Shown here piece after piece: positions 1 through 10,677 of a stretch of 64,000 nt of DNA. Location: assembly GCF_000830985.1 (NCBI RefSeq), contig NZ_CP007151.1:3410001-3474000 (forward strand), in the 5' to 3' direction. Numbering within the stretch: the stretch's first letter is position 1; every line of letters begins with the position of its first letter. The translations under genes were made by a program, and so were the position numbers. The DNA is from Marinobacter similis. GTDB taxonomy: Bacteria; Pseudomonadota; Gammaproteobacteria; Pseudomonadales; Oleiphilaceae. Under the pieces are notes generated by a model. That model saw only the letters and a list, made by a program, of their open reading frames with translations, was not told where the DNA came from and did not search any database.

Positions 1-84
1 GGTACAGATTGTTCTGACAAGAAACTGTGCTGGTCATATTTCCGGCAAGCTGTGCTCATGGGGTAGCCCGGAAATCTGTTGCAA

Positions 85-100
85 TGGCAGTCTGGCAGTC
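85..100. repeat. Tandem direct repeat TGGCAGTC x2 upstream of MocR gene
   Basis: Two adjacent copies of TGGCAGTC lie about 45 bp before the start of the MocR-type regulator. MocR proteins often bind direct repeats near their own gene, so this could be a binding site. That role is inferred; only the repeat is seen. Confidence 0.3.
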
Positions 101-143
101 AGAACCCAGGGCGTGTCAGGGGTGATGGAACGAGGGCGACAAG

Positions 144-1558
144 ATGGGCGTTTTATACAACCAGGTGGCGGATCAAATGCAGGCCCTGATTCAACAGGGT
201 GTCTATCGGGACGGTGACCGCCTGCCCGGCGTGAGGGTGCTCAGCCGGCAATTCGGCGTGAGTATCTCCACTGTCCTGCAGGCGCACCAGACACTCGAAG
301 GGCGCGGCTACCTGGATGCCCGGGAGCGCAGCGGCTACTTCGTGCGTCTGCCGGCCCTGGATGCCCCGGAGCCGGTCATGCAGAAACACCGGGCCAAGCC
401 GGTGCCGGTGACGGCGCGAGAGATGGCGCTGGACCTGTGTGCCGACGAGCAAAAGCAGATGGTGCCCCTGCTACCGCCATTCCGCACCCGGATTACCTGC
501 CGCTGCGTCAGATTCAGCAAAGCACCCTGTGGGCGGCCCGACGTGGCCTGGAAATCATGGATTACGCGTTTCCCGGCAAGGAGTCATTCCGGCGCCAGAT
601 TGCCCAGCGCATGGCGACCCTGGGGGTGCCGGTTTCGCCCGACGACGTGCTGGCCACCAACGGTGCCCAGGAAGCGATTATTCTGGCGCTTCGGGCGGTG
701 ACACAGCCGGGAGACATAGTTGCGGTGGAGACACCGTCGTTTCCGGGCATTCTGCAGGCCCTGGAAGTGGTGGGGCTTCAGGTTATCGAGATTCCGACCC
801 ATCCTTCTGACGGTTTGAGCCTGGAGGGATTGCAGCTGGCCCTCGATAAGTGGCCCTTGAAAGCCTGCGTGGTGGTGACCAATCATAGCAACCCCATGGG
901 CGCGAGAATGCCCGATGAGCGCAAACAGCAGCTGGTATCCATGCTGGCCGCGGCCGGGGTGCCACTGATTGAGGACGACATCTACGGCGATCTGTACCAC
1001 ACCGGCGACCGGCCAAAGCCAGCCAAGGCATTTGACCGGACTGACAACGTTATTTACTGCAGTTCGTTCTCCAAGACTATTTCGGCGGGGCTGCGCCTCG
1101 GCTGGATGCTGCCCGGGCGGTACATGGCGGCGGCCCGTCAGCACAAGTATTTCGCGAATCTGGCGACGTCGTCCATTTCTCAGCTGGCGGTGGCGCATTT
1201 TCTGGAACAGGGCAGTTACGACCGCTACCTGCGTTCAGCCCGGCAGCACTACCGGGAATCCTGCGAGCGTATGAGAGCGGCCATCACTCGCTCGTTCCCG
1301 GAGGGAACCGCAGTCAGTCGGCCCCAGGGTGGCTTTGTGCTGTGGGTGCAGTTGCCCGATAACATTTCCGGCACTGGCGTGTTCCAGAAAGCCCGGGCCG
1401 AGAATATCAACGTCTCGCCAGGCCTGATGTTCTCGACCACCAACAAGTACGACAACTGCCTGCGCCTGAACAGCGCCAACCCCTGGACCGAGCGGATCGA
1501 ACAGGCAGTGGCCCGGCTGGGTGCACTGGCACATGCGGAGCGGGATGGCAGCACCTAG
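144..1558 (+). CDS. MocR-type PLP-dependent transcriptional regulator (GntR/aminotransferase fusion), frameshifted
   Basis: Residues about 1-75 form a GntR winged helix-turn-helix (the stretch around GVRVLSRQFGVSISTV). The rest is a fold-type I aminotransferase domain with the IEDDIYGDLY region and the Schiff-base lysine in SSFSKTISAGLRLGW. MocR proteins sense PLP or amino-group metabolites and usually control a neighbouring metabolic gene. The frame changes near base 470, where one G appears lost from CTGGCTACC. Repaired length is 471 aa, normal for the family. The ATG at 144 follows a GAGGGCG ribosome site. The target is not evident; it may lie left of the window. Confidence 0.85.
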
Positions 1559-1723
1559 GGTGGCATTGGGCGCTGAGGTCATGCGCCTTTGGTGTGATAT
1601 ATCCACTGTTCCAGTTCAAATACTATGCTTTGAAGAGCAAGGACACGGAAGCGCTGTGAGCGTCCCGAATCCGCCATAAAAATATTCGCCATAAGAACAA
1701 CAGTGCCCAGAGAGGAACCCCTT

Positions 1724-3351
1724 ATGACCTCAATCTTCGATCAGGCCTTGCGCCCGTTGACGCCAATTACGCCGTCCAGTCCCCCGTCGATTTCATTGAA
1801 CGCACCGCCAGTGTGTACCCGGAGTTCCCGGCAGTCATCCACGGCAAGCTGCGCTACACCTGGGCCCAGACCTACGAGCGCAGTGTGCGCCTTGGCTCGG
1901 CGCTGAAGAAACGTGGCATTGGCCGGGGTGACACCGTCGCGGTGATGCTGCCGAACATTCCGGCCATGGTGGAGAGCCATTTCGGGGTGCCCATGATCGG
2001 CGCGGTTCTGAATACCCTGAACGTGCGGCTGGATGCCGAGGCCATTGCCTTCATGCTCGAACACGGCGAAGCAAAAGTCATCATCGCCGATCGCGAGTTT
2101 GGCGCGGTGATCAACGACGCGGTCAGCCGGCTCAAGCACAAACCCCTGGTGATTGATGTTGATGACCCGGAATACGGTGAAGGCGTTCAGGTCAGTGACT
2201 TCGACTACGAAGCATTGCTGAAGGAAGGCGATCCCGACTTTCAGTGGAGTTTCCCGGCGGATGAATGGGACGCCATATCCCTGAATTACACCTCGGGCAC
2301 CACCGGCAACCCCAAGGGGGTGGTCTACCACCACCGCGGCGCCTACCTGAATGCGCTGGGTAACCAGGCGGTGTGGTCCATGGGCATGCATCCGATCTAC
2401 CTCTGGACCCTGCCGATGTTCCACTGCAACGGCTGGTGTTTCCCCTGGACCATTACCGCCATGGCAGGCACCCATGTGTGTCTGCGCCGGGTTGATCCGG
2501 AAAAGATTCTGCAGCTGATTCAGGAGCACCAGGTGACCCATATGTGTGGTGCACCGATTGTCCTCAATGGTCTGCTTAATGTGCCTGAATCCGCCCGGGC
2601 ATCCATTGATCACGAAGTGAAGTCCATGACCGCCGGTGCGGCGCCGCCGGCCCAGGTGATTGGTGCGATCGAGGAAATGGGTATTCAGGTGACTCACGTC
2701 TACGGCCTGACTGAAGTGTATGGCCCGGTCACCGTGTGTGCCTGGAAATCGGAATGGGATCAGCTGCCCCTGCATGACCGCGCCCGTAAGAAGGCCCGTC
2801 AGGGCGTTCGTTATCAGACCCTCGGTGGCACCATGGTGGGTGACCCCAACACCATGGAGCCTGTACCGAAAGATGGCGAAACCATTGGTGAAATCTTCCT
2901 GCGCGGCAACACCGTGATGAAGGGCTACCTGAAGAATCCAAAGGCGACCGAAGAGGCCTTCCGGGGTGGTTGGTTTCACACTGGAGATCTGGCGGTGTGG
3001 CACGAGGATGGCTACATGGAGATCAAGGATCGCCTGAAGGACATCATTATTTCCGGTGGCGAGAATATTTCCACCATTGAGGTGGAAGACACTCTTTACC
3101 GTCATCCCGGAGTCATGGAAGCGGCTGTAGTGGCCCGCCCCGATGAGAAGTGGGGTGAGACGCCCTGTGCCTTCATCACCCTGAAGCCGGATGCGGGGGA
3201 GGTCAGCGAGGCGGATATCATTAGCTTCTGTCGCCAGCACCTCGCCGGCTTCAAGGTGCCGAAAACCATTGTTTTTTCAGAGCTGCCAAAGACCTCGACC
3301 GGCAAGATCCAGAAGTTTGTTTTGAGGGATCAGGCGAAAGATCTGGACTGA
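1724..3351 (+). CDS. AMP-forming acyl-CoA synthetase (DmdB/AlkK-like), frameshifted near start
   Basis: ANL-superfamily ligase that activates a carboxylic acid to acyl-AMP and then acyl-CoA. Visible motifs are YTSGTTGNPKGV (phosphate loop), YGLTEVYGP (A5), GWFHTGDLA (A7), DRLKDIIISGGENIS (hinge) and the C-terminal lysine in PKTSTGKIQK. The PMFHCNGWCFPW stretch resembles medium-chain and methylmercaptopropionate CoA ligases, so the substrate is uncertain. A G appears lost near 1745 (CAGGGCC read as CAGGCC); repair joins MTSIFDQGLAPVDANY to the body and gives 542 aa. The ATG at 1724 follows GAGGA. A terminator follows. Confidence 0.9.
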
Positions 3352-3407
3352 CTTTGCGGTGGCGATCTCTGGTTTAACGCTGGAGACCGCTGCTTGAGTG
3401 ATTCCAT

Positions 3408-3432
3408 AAGGAGGCGAAAGCCTCCTTTTTTT
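3408..3432 (+). terminator. Rho-independent terminator after acyl-CoA synthetase
   Basis: Perfect 8-bp stem AAGGAGGC/GCCTCCTT with a GAAA tetraloop, followed by a run of T, 57 bp after the acyl-CoA synthetase stop codon. Confidence 0.92.
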
Positions 3433-3443
3433 GTGCCTGTCGC

Positions 3444-3473
3444 TTGTCATGACAGGATGTCATTTGGTGACAA
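3444..3473. promoter_or_regulatory. Clustered inverted repeats (candidate operator) before metal-hydrolase gene
   Basis: The segment opens with TTGTCA and closes with TGACAA. It contains the perfect palindrome TGTCATGACA and a second TGTCAT. It lies about 135 bp before the PF10118 gene. The two TGTCAT copies start 13 bp apart rather than 11, so it does not fit a Pho box. The regulator is unknown. Confidence 0.35.
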
Positions 3474-3606
3474 ATTGTCCTGCTGGCCCCGCAAGGCCTT
3501 TCTCTGCTTCAAAGTTCGGGTTTAAACTGAACTTGATGGCGAATTTTTGACCGCTGTTCGCAACCAATAACAATACGCCCCAGTGCAATAACAACAGGAG
3601 GCAGCC

Positions 3607-4428
3607 ATGACCATCAGTTCCACACCTGAAGGGGTGTCTGTTCAGCCCAGGCACATCCGGTTTGATGTCAGCGAGGATCTCAAATCCTTCTGGCACGGCA
3701 ACAACGCGTTCAGAACTGCCTTTTTCAATGCCTTGTCACTCCAGTTTCCTGATGGCGAGCAGCAGTTCATTAACGCGGTTCGTCTGTACCGCGATCGCAT
3801 TGACGACCCCAAGTTGCAGTCGGAAATTCGGGGATTTATCGGCCAGGAAGCCCTGCACAGCCGGGAGCACAGAAGCTACAACGAGGGGCTGAAGGCACGG
3901 GGCTACGACATCGATGCCATCGACCAGCGTTTCGCCCGTCATATGCAGTGGGTTGGCAATTTGCCGCCGAGCCGGCAATTGGCGGGCACCTGTGGTGCCG
4001 AGCATTACACGGCGGTGCTGGCTAATGCCATTCTCGAACACCCGGAATGGATGGAAGGCGCGACGCCGGCCATGGCTCGCCTGTGGCGCTGGCACGCAAT
4101 TGAGGAAACCGAGCACAAGTCGGTGGCGTTCGATGTCTATCGTCAGTGTGTGGGTAACGAGCGCCTGCGTCGCATCGTATTCCTGTTCGTGACCTGGAAT
4201 TTCTTCAAGTACACCTTCCTCAATACCTGCAGTCTGCTGAAAACAGACGGCAAACTCTGGAGCCTGAGGACATGGCTGGGAGGACTGAATTTCCTTTGGG
4301 GCAAACCCGGGATTATTCGCAAGTGCCTGCCTGGCTTTCTTGCCTATTTCCGAAGGGATTTCCACCCATGGCAGCAGGACAATCGCCGGCTTCTGGAGCG
4401 CAATCTCAAGGAGCTTGGAACGGTCTGA
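3607..4428 (+). CDS. Predicted metal-dependent hydrolase (PF10118 family)
   Basis: Protein of 273 aa with conserved acidic and histidine residues typical of the Metal_hydrol family: GQEALHSREH near 80-90, CGAEHYTAV near 130, and WHAIEETEHKSVAFDVY near 160-176. These E-x-x-H pairs suggest a di-metal, ferritin-like helical centre. A hydrophobic stretch (RIVFLFVTWNFF) follows. The family is common in hydrocarbon and lipid degraders, but its reaction is not established. The ATG at 3607 follows AGGAGGC, a strong ribosome site. It stands alone between a terminator and the DegV gene. Confidence 0.8.
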   Translation: MTISSTPEGVSVQPRHIRFDVSEDLKSFWHGNNAFRTAFFNALSLQFPDGEQQFINAVRLYRDRIDDPKLQSEIRGFIGQEALHSREHRSYNEGLKARGYDIDAIDQRFARHMQWVGNLPPSRQLAGTCGAEHYTAVLANAILEHPEWMEGATPAMARLWRWHAIEETEHKSVAFDVYRQCVGNERLRRIVFLFVTWNFFKYTFLNTCSLLKTDGKLWSLRTWLGGLNFLWGKPGIIRKCLPGFLAYFRRDFHPWQQDNRRLLERNLKELGTV

Positions 4429-4550
4429 ATTGGAAAAATGTGAGGTGCTGAATTATTAACCGGGTTGTGCAAGACTGACAGACCTGAAAACAATAATGAC
4501 AATAAAGGGCCCCTCCCATTGAGGATCGGTCCGCCTTTGGAGACGTAACC

Positions 4551-5501
4551 ATGCGAGTTGGTCTGATCGTCGATTCCGCGTGCGACTTGCCCTATGAGTT
4601 CAGTCGCAAGCACGACCTGTTTATCCTTCCTGTGACCGCCGTTATTGATGGCGAGACCTACATAGACGAACACGATCCAGTCAGAACCCAGGAGTTCTAC
4701 CAGAGTGGATTATTGAAAAAAGGGCACCACGCTGAAACCCGAGCTTTTTCCCCGGAGCAGATCCACAGCCTGTTCATGGAAAAGATAGTGACTCAGTTTG
4801 ACGTCGCCTTCTGCGAAACCGTCGCGCGCAGCCGCAGCCTGATCTATGACAATGCCACCGAGGCGATGAACACTGTCATGGCAAATTACGACAAGGCCCG
4901 ATCGGCGGCCGGCCGCGAGGGCAAATTCTCCATGCGGGTGATCGACACTAATCAGATCTTTGCAGGGCAGGGCCTGCTGGCGGCTCACACGCTGAAACTG
5001 ATCGAGAAAAAACTGTCGAAGAATGCACTGCGCCATGAGGTTGAGACCTTCTCGGAAAGCATCTTTACCTGCGTGATTCCCCGGGATCTGCATTACATCC
5101 GGGAGCGTGCCCGCCGCCGGGGCGACAAAAGCGTCTCGGCCTTGGTGGCGTTTCTGGGTAAGGCACTTAACATCACGCCGGTGCTGTTTGGCAAAGGCGC
5201 CGAGGCCCAACCGGTGGCCAAGACCCGCAGTTTTGATGTGGCCGTTGAGAAGGTCATGAACTATGCCGCCGCCCGTGTAGAGGCAGGCCTGCGTACCCCC
5301 TATGTGAGCTTGTCCTGTGGCCTGACCTGGACAGAGATCGAAGACCTGCCCGGGCTGAACGTGCTGCGGGAGTCTTGCGAACGCAATGGGGTTGAGCTGC
5401 TACTGTCGCAGATGGGCATTACCAGCAGCATCTACGTGGGCCCAGGCAGTCTGTGCCTGGCGCTGGCGGCTGATCCTCACAGCTTCAGCGATTTCCAGTA
5501 G
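4551..5501 (+). CDS. DegV family protein
   Basis: Protein of 316 aa beginning with the DegV signature VGLIVDSACDLPYEF. The fold binds a fatty acid, as in FakB, which presents fatty acids to the kinase FakA. No fakA gene is seen in this window, and many proteobacterial DegV proteins have no known kinase partner. The C-terminal half carries the lid domain ending near SSIYVGPGSLCLALA. The ATG at 4551 follows TTTGGAGACGTAACC. Confidence 0.85.
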   Translation: MRVGLIVDSACDLPYEFSRKHDLFILPVTAVIDGETYIDEHDPVRTQEFYQSGLLKKGHHAETRAFSPEQIHSLFMEKIVTQFDVAFCETVARSRSLIYDNATEAMNTVMANYDKARSAAGREGKFSMRVIDTNQIFAGQGLLAAHTLKLIEKKLSKNALRHEVETFSESIFTCVIPRDLHYIRERARRRGDKSVSALVAFLGKALNITPVLFGKGAEAQPVAKTRSFDVAVEKVMNYAAARVEAGLRTPYVSLSCGLTWTEIEDLPGLNVLRESCERNGVELLLSQMGITSSIYVGPGSLCLALAADPHSFSDFQ

Positions 5502-5667
5502 CCTTCCAGAAATAATCTAACAATCGCGATTGATCGGTGTTCGCTGTGGCTGGGATTTGCCCCGCCGCAGCGATAAACCGGTAACTACGGCAAACTCTTC
5601 CGGTGCGCCATCGTGTTAGCCTCGCAGTTCTTCCTCAAACGTTTCCACAAACAGGACGGTCAAAGCC

Positions 5668-6702
5668 ATGAGCGACAGCAGCGCGGATCTCGCCAGCCAG
5701 CTATTGGAACAGCACGTGAAACACGAAATGGCGGCTTTAAAGGGAGCAAAGCTGCGCAAGTTCCTGGAGCGGGAGGTGTCTGAGCTGTTGAACTACGCCG
5801 AGTCGATCACCCTGAACCGGCTCAGTTCCGTGGACCAGGTGATGGGCGTCATCCAGCGGGTGGTGGTGAATATGGAGCTGGACGCCGGTATTCCAGAGCT
5901 TGCCGCTGAGATGGCCACCGAGGTGATGAACGCACCGGTTCAAGCCAAGACCACACTGGGCGAAGTTATCACCCGGGAGCAGGCCACCGGTTTTGTTGAA
6001 GAGGTGCTGGAACTGCGGCAGCAGCGGGAGCGGGTGATCAGCGAGATCATGGCGCATCCGGTGTATCAGGAACTGGCATCCAACTTGGTCTACACCGGCC
6101 TGGTCAATTACTTGTACGAAGACAACCTCATCACCAAATCGGTGCCCGGGGTCGGGTCGATGATGAAGTTCGGCAAGAAGATGGCAAACAGGGCCGTGCC
6201 CGGACTCGATGAGACCTTTGAGCGACGGCTTAAAAACTGGCTGTCCGACAGTCTGCCTGGATTGATCTCGCGCAGTGAGCAGTTTCTCAACCACGCGCTG
6301 TCTGATGATGAAGTGCGCGACAGTGTGATGGCAGCCTGGGTATCCCTGGAGAATCGCACCATCGCCGACTTGCGCGAGGGCCTGGGCGATGTCGAGCTGC
6401 AGGAGTTTGTGGTGCTGGGCTACGATTTCTGGCTGCAGTTCCGGCAAACCGCCTATTTTGAGGGTTGCGCCCGGGCCGTGGTTAACCACCTTTTTGCCAA
6501 GTACGGAGACCAGCCGATTGCCGACCTGCTGGGTGATATCGGTGTTACTCGCGAGGTGATCATGGCCGAGGTGGACGCGTACGCTATTCCGGTTATGGAC
6601 GTATTGCGTGAGGAGGGCTATGTTGAGGCCCTGGTGCGCCGCCGGTTAAGTGGGTTTTACCACTCAGCCGCCGCGAGCAAGATTCTTGAACCGAAGGCCT
6701 GA
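5668..6702 (+). CDS. Conserved protein of unknown function, mostly helical
   Basis: I do not recognise this 344-aa protein. It is predicted soluble and strongly alpha-helical, with charged amphipathic segments (about 30-140), a basic patch around MMKFGKKMANRAVPG (about 165-180) and no signal peptide. Codon use matches its neighbours, and the antisense frames lack any credible product, which supports a real gene. It lies 36 bp before the LysE-type exporter and may be co-transcribed with it. ATG at 5668; a weak AGGACGG ribosome site precedes it. Confidence 0.7.
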   Translation: MSDSSADLASQLLEQHVKHEMAALKGAKLRKFLEREVSELLNYAESITLNRLSSVDQVMGVIQRVVVNMELDAGIPELAAEMATEVMNAPVQAKTTLGEVITREQATGFVEEVLELRQQRERVISEIMAHPVYQELASNLVYTGLVNYLYEDNLITKSVPGVGSMMKFGKKMANRAVPGLDETFERRLKNWLSDSLPGLISRSEQFLNHALSDDEVRDSVMAAWVSLENRTIADLREGLGDVELQEFVVLGYDFWLQFRQTAYFEGCARAVVNHLFAKYGDQPIADLLGDIGVTREVIMAEVDAYAIPVMDVLREEGYVEALVRRRLSGFYHSAAASKILEPKA

Positions 6703-6738
6703 CGTGCAGGGCTTTCGGAGCATTAGCGGAGATTTGCA

Positions 6739-7377
6739 GTGTTTACCGAATTGTTCTGGGCTTACCTGGTGGCTATAACCCTGCTGACGGTGACGCCGGG
6801 TGTCGACACCCTGCTGGTGATGCGCAATACCGGGCGCGGTGGCCTGCGCGATGGCTGCGTGACCAGTGTGGGCATCTGCAGTGGTCTGTTCCTGCACGCG
6901 ATTCTGTCGGCGCTGGGTATCTCCATTCTGCTGGTGGAGACCGCCTGGGCCTTTTCGGCACTGAAATGGGCGGGGGCCTGCTACCTGGTGTGGTTGGGGC
7001 TGGTGTCTCTGCGCCAGGCGATTGTGCGAGAGCGAGAGCAAGGGCCTGCCGCCGAAGCGCCGGCTGAGCGCAAACGCCGGGTGTCTGCGGTGATTTCTTT
7101 CCGGGAAGGGGTGCTGTCCAATGTACTCAATCCCAAGACCGCCTTGTTCTACATGGCGTTGCTACCCCAGTTTGTTGATCCCGCTGGCAATGCCTTTCAG
7201 CAGTCGCTGCTGTTGGCCAGTGTGCACTTCTTCCTGGCCATGCTCTGGCAGTGCGGGTTGGCGTTTGTGGTGGTCCGGTTCAAGGGCCTGGGGGCCAGTC
7301 GGCGGGTACGGCGGGCGCTCAACGCCACCACCGGTGGTTTCTTTGTCGCTATGGGTGCGAAGTTGGCCAGTAGCTGA
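6739..7377 (+). CDS. LysE/RhtB family amino-acid exporter
   Basis: Integral membrane protein of 212 aa with about six membrane segments. The N-terminal signature TVTPGVDTLLVMRNT and the conserved FREGVLSNVLNPKTALFYMALLPQFVDP mark the LysE/RhtB family, which exports amino acids or homoserine lactone-like compounds; the substrate cannot be read from sequence. It starts with GTG at 6739. A bidirectional terminator separates it from the convergent fdxA gene. Confidence 0.88.
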   Translation: MFTELFWAYLVAITLLTVTPGVDTLLVMRNTGRGGLRDGCVTSVGICSGLFLHAILSALGISILLVETAWAFSALKWAGACYLVWLGLVSLRQAIVREREQGPAAEAPAERKRRVSAVISFREGVLSNVLNPKTALFYMALLPQFVDPAGNAFQQSLLLASVHFFLAMLWQCGLAFVVVRFKGLGASRRVRRALNATTGGFFVAMGAKLASS

Positions 7378-7393
7378 CTGAATACCAGGCACA

Positions 7394-7423
7394 AAAAAGG
7401 GAAGCCCGAGGGCTTCCCTTTTT
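7394..7423. terminator. Bidirectional terminator between LysE exporter and fdxA
   Basis: GGGAAGCCC / GGGCTTCCC stem with a 2-nt loop, flanked by five A on the left and five T on the right, so it can end transcription from either side. It lies between two convergent genes. Confidence 0.92.
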
Positions 7424-7484
7424 AAATGGTCTCATTCTGCCGTCAGGCTGCGCCGCACTTCTCCAGATACCTTCTCCTGGTACC

Positions 7485-7808
7485 TTATTTTTCCAGGTAC
7501 TGGAGCTTGTTGGGCTTGCCATCCCACTCTTCGGCGTCCGGCAGCGGATCCTTCTTCTCGGTAATGTTTGGCCATTTACCGGCTAGGTCAGCGTTGAGCT
7601 CAACAAACTCGACCTGATCGGCCGGAAGCTCGTCTTCAGAGAAGATCGCTTCCGCCGGGCATTCTGGCTCACACAGGGCGCAGTCGATGCACTCGTCGGG
7701 ATCAATTACCAGAAAGTTCGGGCCTTCGTAGAAGCAGTCTACCGGGCAAACTTCCACGCAGTCTGTGTATTTGCACTTGATGCAGTTATCAGTAACGATA
7801 AACGCCAT
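7485..7808 (-). CDS. fdxA: Seven-iron ferredoxin FdxA
   Basis: Protein of 107 aa with the Azotobacter ferredoxin I cysteine layout: C9, C12, C17, C21, C25, C40, C43, C46 and C50. By homology C9, C17 and C50 hold a [3Fe-4S] cluster and C21, C40, C43 and C46 a [4Fe-4S] cluster. It acts as a cytosolic electron carrier. The order fdxA-mutS-cinA-recA is conserved with Pseudomonas. The protein is highly acidic, as usual. A good promoter lies in the gap behind mutS. Confidence 0.95.
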   Translation of the reverse strand: MAFIVTDNCIKCKYTDCVEVCPVDCFYEGPNFLVIDPDECIDCALCEPECPAEAIFSEDELPADQVEFVELNADLAGKWPNITEKKDPLPDAEEWDGKPNKLQYLEK

Positions 7809-7885
7809 AATCAGATCCCTGGTCCAGTGGTCAATCTCATCCGGAGCTTGTGGTCACGCTCCATGGTTATGTTTTAATGCGCGAT

Positions 7886-7914
7886 ATTGTAGGGAGCACC
7901 CCGCAGACCCGCAA
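7886..7914 (-). promoter_or_regulatory. Sigma-70 type promoter for fdxA
   Basis: On the minus strand, TTGCGG (7914-7909) and TACAAT (7891-7886) are separated by 17 bp and lie about 80 bp before the fdxA start. This fits a housekeeping promoter, so fdxA is probably transcribed independently of mutS. Confidence 0.5.
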
Positions 7915-7966
7915 GCGTTAGCCCGCTATATCCTTATTACTCGCCTCAATATTCCGAAATTTTCTG

Positions 7967-10595
7967 TTATTTGGCCATCAGAGCCTTCAGTTCATACAGC
8001 CGATTCATGGCTTCCCTCGGTGTCAGGTCGTCCAGGTCCAGTGTCTTCAGCGCCTGCTCGACCGCGCTCGGCTCCAGGCTGGCAAACATGTCGCCCTGCA
8101 TGACCGGGTCGCTGGCTTGGGTGACTGGCTTGGCCGGGCGTTCGGATTCGCCGCTGGCAGCGATCGGTGACCGGGTAGCTGTCGGTGTTGCACTGCCTTC
8201 CAGGTGCGCCAACTGGCCCTTGGCGTTGCGAATCACGTCCTGGGGTACACCGGCCAACTTTGCCACCTGTAAGCCGTAGCTTTGACTGGCCGGGCCATCG
8301 TGGACGTTGTGCAGAAACACAATGCTGTCATCGTGCTCGGTGGCGGTCAGGTGCACATTGACCGCGTGCTGGAGATCGTCAGCCAGCTGGGTGAGCTCGA
8401 AATAGTGCGTCGCAAACAGGGTGTAGCAGCGAATGTTCTTGGCCAGGTGCTCGGCGGTGGCCCAGGCCAGTGACAAGCCGTCGAAGGTACTGGTGCCGCG
8501 ACCCACTTCGTCCATCAGCACCAGGCTGAATTCGGTGGCGTTGTGGAGGATGTTGGCGGTTTCGGTCATCTCCACCATGAAGGTAGAGCGGCCACCGGCA
8601 ATGTCATCCGAGGAGCCATGCGGGTGAAGATCCGGTCCACTGGCCCGAGTACTGCCCGGTTTGCGGGTACAAAACTGCCGGTGTAGGCCAGCAGGGCAAT
8701 CAGTGCGGCCTGGCGCATGTAGGTGGACTTACCGCCCATGTTCGGGCCGGTGATCACCAGCATGCGTCGCTCGGTGTCCATCAACAGGTCGTTGGGCACG
8801 AAGGGTTCGTCCAGCAATTGCTCCACCACGGGGTGCCGGCCTTCCTCGATGTCGAATCCGGGTTGGTCGCTGAACTCGGGCGCCGAAAAGCGCAGGCTCG
8901 TCGCCCGTTCGGCAAAGTTACTCAGCACGTCCATTTCCGCCAGAGCCTGCGCGGCGTCCTGAAGCGGGGCCAATTCCGCGGCCACGGTTTCCAGCACCTC
9001 GTCGTACAGGGCTTTCTCGCGGGCCAGGGCACGGCTCTTGGCACTCAGTGCTTTGTCTTCGAATTCCTTCAGTTCCGGGGTGATGAACCGCTCGGCGTTT
9101 TTCAGGGTCTGGCGCCGGATGTAATCCACTGGAGCCTGATCCGATTGGGCCCGGCTGATTTCGATGTAGTAACCGTGCACGCGGTTGTAGCCCACTTTCA
9201 GGGTGCTGATGCCGGTGCGCTCGCGCTCCCGGGTTTCCACGTCCAGCAGGTATTGGCCGGCGTTTTCACTGATGTTCCGGAGTTCGTCCAGTTCTTCATC
9301 GAAGTGCTCACGAATCACTCCACCTTCGCGAATGACCACCGGTGGATTGTCGATAATGGCACGTTCGAGCAGGTCGGCCAGTTGCGGATACTCGCTGATC
9401 ACGGTTGCCAATTTCACGATGTGGTGTGAATTGACCGGTTTCAGTGTCTCCTGCAGCTTCGGCAGTGCCTGGAAGGCATCACGCAGGCGGGCCAGATCCC
9501 GGGGCCGGGCCGAGCGCAGGGCAACCCGCGCCAGTACCCGTTCAATATCACCGACGGCTTTCAGCAAATCGTGAACCGGCTCGTAATGGAAACCGTCGAG
9601 CAGGGCCGATACCGCCTGTTGGCGCTGGGATACAGTGTCGACATCCCGCAGTGCCGATTCAGCCAGCGCCGAAGCTCACGGCCACCCATAGAGGTGGCGG
9701 TGCGGTCCATTACCCAGGCCAGGGTGTGCAGGTGACCGCCCATCAGGTTGGTGTCGATTTCCAGGTTCCGGCGGCTGGCAGCATCCATGATCACCGCCTC
9801 GTCCCGGCGCTCCCGCGTCAGCTTGCGGATATGGGGCAGGGCGGTGCGCTGGGTTTCCTTGGCGTACTGCAGCAGGCAGCCGGCGGCACAGATGGCCAGG
9901 GTCAGGTCTTCGCAGCCAAAACCGGTCAGGTCCCGGACCTGCAGCTGGTGGGTGATGACCCGTCGCGCGGTGTCGGATTCAAACAGCCAGGGGCCCTGAC
10001 GCCGAATACCGGTGAAGCCTTCCAGTACGTCTTCGTACGGGAAATCCTCGCTGATGAGGATCTCTGCCGGGCGCAGGCGCTGGAGTTCACCCTGAAGGGC
10101 TTCCAGGTCGTCCAGCTCAGAGACCGCAAAGCGACCACTGGAAATGTCCAGCGAGGCAAAACCGAACTGCTCGCGGTGGCTGTAGATGGACACCAACAGG
10201 TTGTCGCGACGGTCTTCAAGGTAGGCGTCATCGCTCAGTGTGCCGGGGGTGACGATCCGCACAACCTGACGATCTACCGGCCCTTTGCTGGTGGCCGGGT
10301 CGCCAATTTGCTCGCAAATGGCGATGGATTGACCTGCCCGAACCAGCCGTGCAATGTATCCCTCAGACGAATGAAATGGGATACCGGCCATGGGAATGGG
10401 GTTGCCCCCGGACTGGCCCCGGGCGGTCAGGGTGATGTCCATCAACTCGGCGGCTTTCTTGGCGTCCTCGTAGAACAGCTCGTAGAAATCCCCCATCCGG
10501 TAGAACACCAGTTCATTGGGGTGCTGGCCCTTGATCTTGAGGTACTGCTGCATCATGGGCGTGTGCTTGGAAAGATCGGTCTGGGCTGCTGACAT
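7967..10595 (-). CDS. mutS: DNA mismatch repair protein MutS, two frameshifts
   Basis: Mismatch-recognition ATPase. The N-terminal mismatch-binding domain begins with the [15 protein letters not shown] stretch and the FYELFYEDA motif (Phe-x-Glu). The C-terminal ATPase carries Walker [10 protein letters not shown] and the signature [21 protein letters not shown]. Two single-base losses break the frame, near 9653 (CGGCCACTG read as CGGCACTG, coding strand) and near 8616 (GGGC read as GGC). Repaired length is 876 aa, normal for MutS. Start ATG at 10595. It is divergent from the cinA gene across 82 bp. Confidence 0.95.
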
Positions 10596-10677
10596 GGACG
10601 GGTCCGGATTGCCTTGCTTTGGATGAAGGCGTGAATTGTAAGAAAATAACGCCTCGGATGAAATGAAGGAGGTCATT

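Noticed and set aside
1741..3240. Minus-strand frame of 499 codons
   Set aside because: Antisense to the acyl-CoA synthetase, with no recognisable domain.
9444..10592. Plus-strand frame of 382 codons
   Set aside because: Antisense to mutS; low-complexity product and no family match.
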